Source: Carex sylvatica (taxonomy: Eukaryota > Streptophyta > Magnoliopsida > Poales > Cyperaceae). Taken from it: DNA of 23,308 bases. Under the pieces are notes generated by a model. That model did no database searches. It was not told the DNA's origin and was given only the letters and a program-made list of their open reading frames with translations. Where the stretch lies: assembly GCA_964058845.1 (NCBI GenBank), contig CAXKVR010000257.1, positions 1 through 23,308 on the forward strand. Reading direction: 5' to 3'. This document shows, piece after piece, positions 17,526 through 23,308 of this stretch. The translations under genes were made by a program, and so were the position numbers. Numbering within the stretch: position 1 is the stretch's first letter; every line of letters begins with the position of its first letter.

Positions 17526-19983
17526 ATGGCAGAGAGATTAGCTAATGGAACAGACCAAGGAGACTTGGCAAGAGACGGATCGGTTGATCTCAATGGAAAC
17601 CCGGTTCATAGGTCAGAAAGAGGTGGATGGAAGGCGTGTTCATTTCTCCTCGGTAATGATTCATGTCTCAATTAACATATCTCAATATATACTGCAAGTC
17701 TATACTTTTTGGTTATTGTTTTTCTCTTATCTATATGTTGTAGCGTATGAGCTGATTGAGAGGATGTCATACTACGCAATACAGTCGAATCTGGTATCAT
17801 ACTTGACTAACAAGCTTCATCAAGGAACTGTAGAAGCCGCGAATAACGTTACGAATTGGGTTGGAGCAGTCTTCTTGACACCTATTGTAGGCGCATATAT
17901 TGCCGATGCATATCTCGGCCAGTATTGGACTTTTATGATTGGATCTGCCATATATCAACTGGTAATTACCGATTGATTCGATATGTTAGGTTTTTTTTAT
18001 TAGCTTGGCAGTAACCTATCAAACATTTTAATGGTTTAAATATATATTTCTTTTTCTGATTCAGGGCATGATCATAATGACGCTCGCTGTTTCTGTACCA
18101 AAATTAAAACCGCCACCTTGCAAAGAAAAAGAAACATGTGAGAAGGCTTCATCTCAACAACTAGCGATCTTCTTCATTGGCTTATACACCATTGCACTAG
18201 CAAACGGTGGTACCAAACCAAATGTCACAACCTTTGGTGCCAACCAATTTGACGAAACTTATCCTAAAGAAAAGTTGCAAAAACACTCTTTCTTCAACTG
18301 GTGGATGGTTAGCATTTTTCTTGGGACGTTATTATCTCCTACTGTGCTGGTCTATTTGCAAGATAATGTCAGCTATGGTATTGGCTATGGTGTTCCGACA
18401 ATTATGTTGTTTGTATCAGTGGTGATCTTTTTGGTTGGTACGCGGTTTTATCGGCATAAGCTACCACAAGGTAGCGCTTTTACTAAGATGGCGCGAGTAA
18501 TGGTGGTTTCTATCAGAAATTGGCGGCTTTCGGTGCCTAATGATTCAGAAGACCCGTTTCAGAGTGATACAAGGATTTTAAGGAGTACATCTGGTATTCA
18601 ACCTACTAAGTCAATGAGGTTAGTAATTAATTACTCGTCAATATTTTTTATTGTTCATTGTCATCAGCTTCCATTAGCAAAAAAGAAAGATGAGATTGTG
18701 ACAAATAATGACGCAAAGAAGTTATCGATACCAAACCCTCGAGAAATGGTGTAGACCGAAGGCTATAAAATAGTTGCATGTTAATGCCAATGTGTTGAAA
18801 TTTGAGAGGAAAATAACTAATTTTATTGATTCCTGATTTTTTTTCAATCTCTTAAAAAATGATTTTATCGACACCAAATCCTCCTTGTTATAATTTTATA
18901 GGCTACAGAATTTAATGCCGATGTATTGATTTCTGATTTCTAATTTCTAATTTTATGGGCTACAGAATTTAAAGAGCCATTAAAATATTTCCTAATTACA
19001 TGATATTGTTATATCTGCTAATTAACAGTAATTGATTCTTTAACTTCAACACAATGTGATAGTGAATTCTGGCCCTCGTGGTTCTCATTCCAATACTTGA
19101 TCTAATTTACATAGCAAGTTCCTCTTAAAAACTGATCCTCCATATCATTAAATGTAGGTTCTTGGATAAAGCAGCAATCACAAGCACTTCAGACTCCAAA
19201 TGGACCTCATGTACTGTAACTGAGATAGAAGAAACAAAACAAATGATAAGCATGCTTCCCATACTGGTATCTCTTATTCTCCCCTGTACCATGATGGCAC
19301 AAATCAACACCCTCTTTGTCAAGCAAGGCGCTACGCTAGACCGACACATGGGGCGGCATTTTCAGATCCCACCAGCAAGTTTAAGTGTTTTCGTCACAAT
19401 AACAATGCTCATCTCAGTAGTACTTTATGATCAATATTTCATCAAGGTCCTTAGAAATTGGACTAATAACCCTAGAGGAATCACCATCCTTAAACGAATC
19501 GGCACCGGTTTGTTTTTACAAGTCATGACAATGTTGTTTGCATCTATAATAGAAAACAAGCGCCGAAGTATAGTAAAAAGAGATGCTCATACATTGCTCA
19601 GTATTTTTTTCCTTCTGCCCCAATTTGTGCTCATGGGATTGGCCGATTCATTCCTAGTCGTCGGGCAAACAGAGTTCTTCTATGATCAAGCACCCGATAG
19701 CATGAAGAGCTTAGGATCATCCTATACTCTGACAGCATATGGAATCGGAAATTTTCTGAGTTCTTTTATTCTTCAACTGGTTTCTGACATTACTAAAAGA
19801 AGAGGAAAAGGATGGGTGTTAAACGACTTAAATTCGTCGAGACTGGATTATTATTATGGATTACTGACAGTTCTTAATGCTCTCAATTTTATTTTCTTTT
19901 TGTTTGTTAGTAAAATGTATAAGTATAGAGTCGAGTCGTTTTGCTCGACCGATGGTCTGATGAAAGATCAAGAAGAAAAATAA
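17526..19983 (+). CDS. NPF5.2: NRT1/PTR family (NPF5.2/PTR3-like) transporter, 4 exons
   Basis: Exons are 17526-17652, 17744-17961, 18065-18618 and 19158-19983. All introns are GT-AG (91, 103 and 539 bp; phases 1, 0 and 2). Joining them gives 574 residues, the usual NPF length. The family are proton-coupled transporters of nitrate, peptides or other solutes with 12 membrane helices. Arabidopsis NPF5.2 (PTR3) moves di/tripeptides and is induced by wounding. Visible marks are ExxER (E45-R49, ELIER) for proton coupling, G164-T-K-P-N with K166, GANQFDE (173-179), FNWWM after it, LYRHKLP-like FYRHKLP, and FYDQAPDSMKS (474-484). The start has A at -3 and G at +4. GANQFD carries Asn175 where the usual motif is GADQFD. 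No canonical AATAAA is seen after the stop. The subfamily comes from remembered similarity. The substrate is inferred. Confidence 0.9.
18619..19157 (+). other. Intron 3 of the NPF gene with internal duplication
   Basis: The segment TTATCGATACCAAACCCTC...TTAATGCCAATGTGTTGA (from 18722) recurs as TTATCGACACCAAATCCTC...TTAATGCCGATGTATTGA (from 18865), a period of about 143. GGCTACAGAATTTAA also repeats at about 18901 and 18958. The duplication explains why this intron is much longer than introns 1 and 2. Retention of the intron would end the reading frame at 18754. Confidence 0.6.
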
Positions 19984-21852
19984 GGGTCATACCCATATTT
20001 AATTAGTTCTTATATTCATGATAAAAGCATATACATCAAAGTGAAGAGTTATTATACTTCCTTCTTCATCATTTTTTGTAATTCCCTTTTTGCTTTTGAT
20101 TTCTTATGAATTTATAACATCTCTCTTTATTTCTGTCCTTCGTGTGTTTGATATTATTTTTTCCTCCTATGCTAGTTGTAAAGATATTGACAGAGCTTGT
20201 TTGACTTCATGCAACACACTCGTCATATACTTTTTCATTTGCCTCTATTGACTGTGTTGCGTGAAGAAACTAGCTATGTCAGTATCTTTACCCTGGAATA
20301 CAAGCCTCAATTTAGCTGTACGAAATACATGGATTACAATTTACAAGTCTCGATTTATTCGCAAAATTGGTAAAACATTTTCTTCTTTCATTTTTTGATC
20401 TTTTAGCTCAAAGAAGTCTGAATCTGACCCAATCATATCGGGCCTATTTCTGGCATGATCAAATTGATATTAAATTGAGATGAAACCAAGTGTTCAAGTG
20501 CTATCAATGTTTTGACAAAATTAGCTCATTTTAAGTCCAATGTTAAAAGGTGTGATCGGAAACTCCGCCAAAACAAAAACAAAAAAAATCTCAAAATGCA
20601 TTATCACATTTTAAGCCCAATGTTAAAAGGCGTGAAATGATGAATTGATTCGGATTCTCGAATTTTCAATTCAGTTTTTACAAAAAAATTGTTTCTGATC
20701 AGAGCCATAAACAATAGAAGGAGATTGTGAGAGTGAAAAAGAATTGGAGAAAAATTAAATTGAGATATATATTTTGACATAGTTGTTGATTTATACAGCA
20801 CACAAGCCATTATTTTAACTCTATTGTCCGTGCGGTCCAAGTTTCAAAAAGAGATAGAACTAATAATAGCAGCAGCAGCAATGCAGTATAAACTGTAAAA
20901 GCCCAATTCCGGACCTATTGTAACATCCATTTATTTTTCCAAACGCCACTTTTTATTGAATCAAACCATTCTACAAAAAAAAAATACTCCACATAACTGA
21001 TAATCCCGCAGTGAAATGTTTTGTCCATAAAAAAATCTATTGATAGTCATATTTAGTTTTCTTCTCTCAGATACTGGTATAAACTGAGGCAGCAAGTATT
21101 CCAGTATTTAGTTTGTTTGGACATGCCAGAGAGTGAGCATCTTGTCATCTCCATTGTGCAATTGATTGCTATAACCCCAAAATTCAAGACCTGATGCTTT
21201 CTGTAACTATCCCAGTGTAATTTTTTCTTCACTAACGACAGGATTTGCCTCAGTTATAAGCAATAGGTTTGCCAATTGCTACATGTCCCTATTATTCTTG
21301 ATTGTTCTTCCGAGTTCCAGGAAAAATTTATCCAATCTCACTTTCTTTGGACTAGTACTGATGGAGAGAGGTTGCAATGTGGGCTTGTCTGTTCACTTAG
21401 TCTTAGGTCTTAGACTTTCATTCCTAATTCATTAGAGAAAAATAAAATGTTAAACACATTTTGCCTTGTTCTGATTTGAAAAGTTAAGGTCTTGGCCCCA
21501 AAAGAAATACTGGGAAACAGATAAAAGACTGACAAGATAAGTGAACTATATAGATTGCATCATTTTTTTTTTCTTAAATCAAACCCAAAAACAATGTATA
21601 TATACAGGAAATGATGAAAACAAAGAGAAGCACCAAGTGCACAATCCATGGTAGAAGTATGGAGATCAATGCATGTGAAACAATCAGCTACTAAAATTAC
21701 ACATAGTAAGATTACAGTATATGAGCAGAGTGCACTGCATCAAAATCCTAGAACCTACCAAACACTCGACAATTACACAACAAGAGAAAGAAACGCCATC
21801 AAGGTAGAACTTGAGCACAACAGTGGAGGTACAGCCGGAGGAAGAACAAAAG
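19984..21852. other. Convergent intergenic region between the two genes
   Basis: This holds the 3' ends of both transcripts. CATTTTAAGTCCAATGTTAA (20527) repeats as CATTTTAAGCCCAATGTTAA (20607), and both continue AAGGYGTGA (period 80). An AGCAGCAGCAGCA microsatellite lies near 20868. The stretch 21060-21420 is more complex but has no long frame. It may be untranslated sequence of the minus-strand gene. No canonical poly(A) signal is clear for either gene. Confidence 0.45.
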
Positions 21853-22800
21853 TCAAGAACTTGAGGTTACCTTGCTCACTGAACTGGGAAGAACTGTACT
21901 AGGTTTAAGTGGTGCTACTGTACCCTTGGTGTCATCCTGCTCGAATTTGGCAGCGGTAAGAGGATGCGGGAGAGGCAGAGGCAGAGGCAGAGGCTTGTCG
22001 ACATCGCGATATTGAGGAGGCATCTCGTAGAATCGCATCCATTTCTCACCCTTCCTGCCTCCCCCAGCCCCAGCCCCAACAAGTGCTCCTTTGGGTTTCA
22101 CCCTCTCCCTCTCCCTGAGATCCAGCTCCTGTTCTTCGCTCCCCATCTTCTCCTTCTCCTTCACCTTCACCTTCTCCTTCTCCTTCTCCTTCTCCTTCTC
22201 CTTCTCCTTCTGACCCCTGGCAACAGTAGCCACCCTCTCGATCATCTCACGGGCACGCTTGCGGGCAGCAGCGGCCTCCTTGGCCTTGCGATCAGCATCG
22301 GCGCGGGCAGAGGCAGCAGCACGGGTCATAGAGTGTGCCGAAAGGCGGGCAGCGCAGAGGAGGGATTGGGCAGCAGAGAGGTCTAAGGAACGGCGCCGGG
22401 AGGAAAGTAAAGCATCAGCCGTAGCAGCAGCGGCAGAGGAGGAGCAGGAGGGGCAGAGGAAGAAGTCAGAGGAGGCGGAGGAGGAGGAAGGTGGCAAGCA
22501 GGACGCGTGGCAGACATTGGGGCAGTTGGAGCAATGGATTATATTGTTAGTACAAGAGGGAGGAGAAGAAGAAATTGAGTCTCGATCAGAGGAAGAAATT
22601 TCTTTAGAATCGATAAGGAGGAGATCATGGCAGAGAGAGCAAAACAACGAAGGGTGGTATTTGAGAACACACGCGGTGCACAGCCGGACGAACACGCTCC
22701 GGTGTTTGACATGGTGGAGCGGCCAAGCGTCGCGTGTCCGACACCCCTCACCGGTGCACCCCGTGGTCCCCGACGCCGTCCGGACTCCCTGCGCAGCCAT
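21853..22800 (-). CDS. PHD-type zinc-finger protein with KE repeat, 315 aa
   Basis: This is a single-exon frame with an in-frame stop (22825-22827) just upstream of the ATG, which fixes the start; the context is G at -3 and G at +4. A C4HC3 PHD pattern is seen: C54, C57, C90, C93, H98, C101, C116, C119. The gap between the first and second pairs is unusually long (32 residues, Ser/Asp-rich). C15, C20, C41 and C44 could bind a second zinc. An Ala/Arg-rich helix follows (about 142-195), then a Lys-Glu repeat (198-218), a Gly-rich link, KWMRFYEMPPQYR (253-265) and a Pro-Leu repeat (270-279). PHD fingers usually read histone tails, so a nuclear role is inferred. I do not recognise the exact family. 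AAG/GTAACC near the 3' end could be a splice donor, so the last few residues are uncertain. Confidence 0.8.
   Translation of the reverse strand: MAAQGVRTASGTTGCTGEGCRTRDAWPLHHVKHRSVFVRLCTACVLKYHPSLFCSLCHDLLLIDSKEISSSDRDSISSSPPSCTNNIIHCSNCPNVCHASCLPPSSSSASSDFFLCPSCSSSAAAATADALLSSRRRSLDLSAAQSLLCAARLSAHSMTRAAASARADADRKAKEAAAARKRAREMIERVATVARGQKEKEKEKEKEKEKVKVKEKEKMGSEEQELDLRERERVKPKGALVGAGAGGGRKGEKWMRFYEMPPQYRDVDKPLPLPLPLPHPLTAAKFEQDDTKGTVAPLKPSTVLPSSVSKVTSSS
21973..21994. repeat. GGCAGA microsatellite in the PHD gene
   Basis: Nearly four in-frame hexanucleotide units encode the Pro-Leu alternation (LPLPLPLP) of the zinc-finger protein. Its length may vary between individuals without breaking the frame. 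Confidence 0.8.
22147..22211. repeat. CTCCTT hexanucleotide microsatellite in the PHD gene
   Basis: About ten CTCCTT/CACCTT units on the plus strand encode the Lys-Glu (and Lys-Val) alternation on the minus strand. Because the unit is six bases, gains or losses keep the reading frame. Confidence 0.9.
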
Positions 22801-22840
22801 TTCACCTTCGCCTCTTACCGATATTTACTCGATTGGTCAA

Positions 22841-22925
22841 TTAGGGTTTGGCGATAACACCCACCTCCTTTTTAGGGTTAGGGTTTCAAACGGCTCCCTC
22901 ACCTTCGCTAGTCGATTAGGGTTTT
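22841..22925 (-). promoter_or_regulatory. Telo-box cluster upstream of the PHD gene
   Basis: On the minus strand AAACCCTAA lies at 22841-22849, AAACCCTAACCCTAA at 22872-22886 and AAAACCCTAA at 22916-22925, all within 125 bases upstream of the ATG. Telo-boxes in plants are bound by TRB-type telomere-repeat proteins and are enriched near start sites of growth and translation genes. No clear TATA box is seen, which fits a telo-box promoter. Confidence 0.75.
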
Positions 22926-23308
22926 GATTCTCAAAGGATTTTCCATCCCAATCAATTCCCGACACATCGGTCGATTCGTCCGGTTTGGTTTGGTTCTATT
23001 TCGTTCGGTTCGGTCGGGGGACGTGGGCCGGCGAAAATGGATCAAGAAAGACTTACCGGTTTCCACTGACATGGATCCGGATTTTGGGTACAATAAACGG
23101 ACGGATCCGAAATATTTTCATTGTCATGTTTTTGTTGAATTTCTCCTCCAGTAATTATTATTTGACCATTTTGTTGGTGAACCATTTTTTGTTTTCTCTT
23201 TTGCATTTAACATGTTATGGTTGAACTGCTTAATTTGACTTTTTATTAGAAGTTTATAACCAAATCAACCATAAGAATCAAATTCGTAATTACAATTTTA
23301 AAAAATTG
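22926..23308. other. Upstream flank of the PHD gene
   Basis: It contains a GGTTTGGTTTGG/CGGTTCGGTCGG stretch at 22981-23017 and repeated ACGGATCCG/GGATCCG words (23072-23088). An open frame on the minus strand (22908-23093) ends before the telo-boxes and is compositionally biased. No separate gene is supported. Confidence 0.45.

Noticed and set aside
21964..22386. 140-codon plus-strand frame, Leu-rich
   Set aside because: The Leu runs are the antisense reading of the CTCCTT microsatellite. It is not a membrane protein.
22259..22927. 222-codon plus-strand frame opposite the PHD gene
   Set aside because: It is antisense to the Ala/Arg- and Glu/Lys-coding part of the minus-strand gene. Its Arg/Glu-rich low-complexity composition is the mirror of that codon usage, and it has no domain.
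22908..23093. Minus-strand frame upstream of the PHD gene, possible uORF or first exon
   Set aside because: Arg/Thr/Pro-biased and ends before the telo-boxes, which mark the likely promoter. An in-frame stop at 22825-22827 separates it from the main start.

Overview
This window is nuclear DNA from a flowering plant. It holds two convergent protein-coding genes at its right end, after about 17 kb of AT-rich, repeat-packed intergenic sequence. The evidence for a plant is a spliced NRT1/PTR (NPF) transporter with GT-AG introns, telo-box motifs (AAACCCTAA) upstream of the second gene, plant-type foldback MITEs and Mutator-like elements, and tRNA-derived (SINE-like) relics. I cannot fix the species. 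A monocot is possible, but nothing here proves it.

Layout, positions 1-17450: no intact gene is visible. The region is a mosaic of short transposable elements and their relics. These include a MITE arm (105-222), a 760-bp element with terminal inverted repeats (906-1665), two foldback MITEs (3877-4270 and 5880-6290), a four-copy ~107-120-bp tandem array (6657-7130), a 1260-bp Mutator-like element with a perfect 9-bp target duplication (8166-9425), a degenerate repeat field built on AAGTATTTATACCTA (9849-10670), a 1.6-kb foldback element with nested insertions (10934-12515), and a 205-bp MITE (16034-16238). Three tRNA-like pol III promoter relics lie on the minus strand (301-376, 1216-1290, 4602-4657). 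Three short stretches look like decayed coding sequence (566-844 minus, 3455-3720, 13527-13724). I could not assign any of them to a family.

Positions 17457-19983 (+): a complete four-exon NPF gene, closest by remembered similarity to Arabidopsis NPF5.2/PTR3, predicted to encode 574 residues. It carries the ExxER proton-coupling motif and the FYDQAP/SMKS signature of the family.

Positions 21853-22800 (-): an intronless gene for a 315-residue protein with an N-terminal PHD-type C4HC3 zinc finger, an Ala/Arg-rich helix, a Lys-Glu repeat encoded by a CTCCTT microsatellite, and a Pro/Leu repeat. Telo-boxes sit just upstream of its start. The two genes converge across 1.87 kb of AT-rich sequence. 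No functional link between them is evident; one is a membrane transporter and the other a probable nuclear zinc-finger protein.
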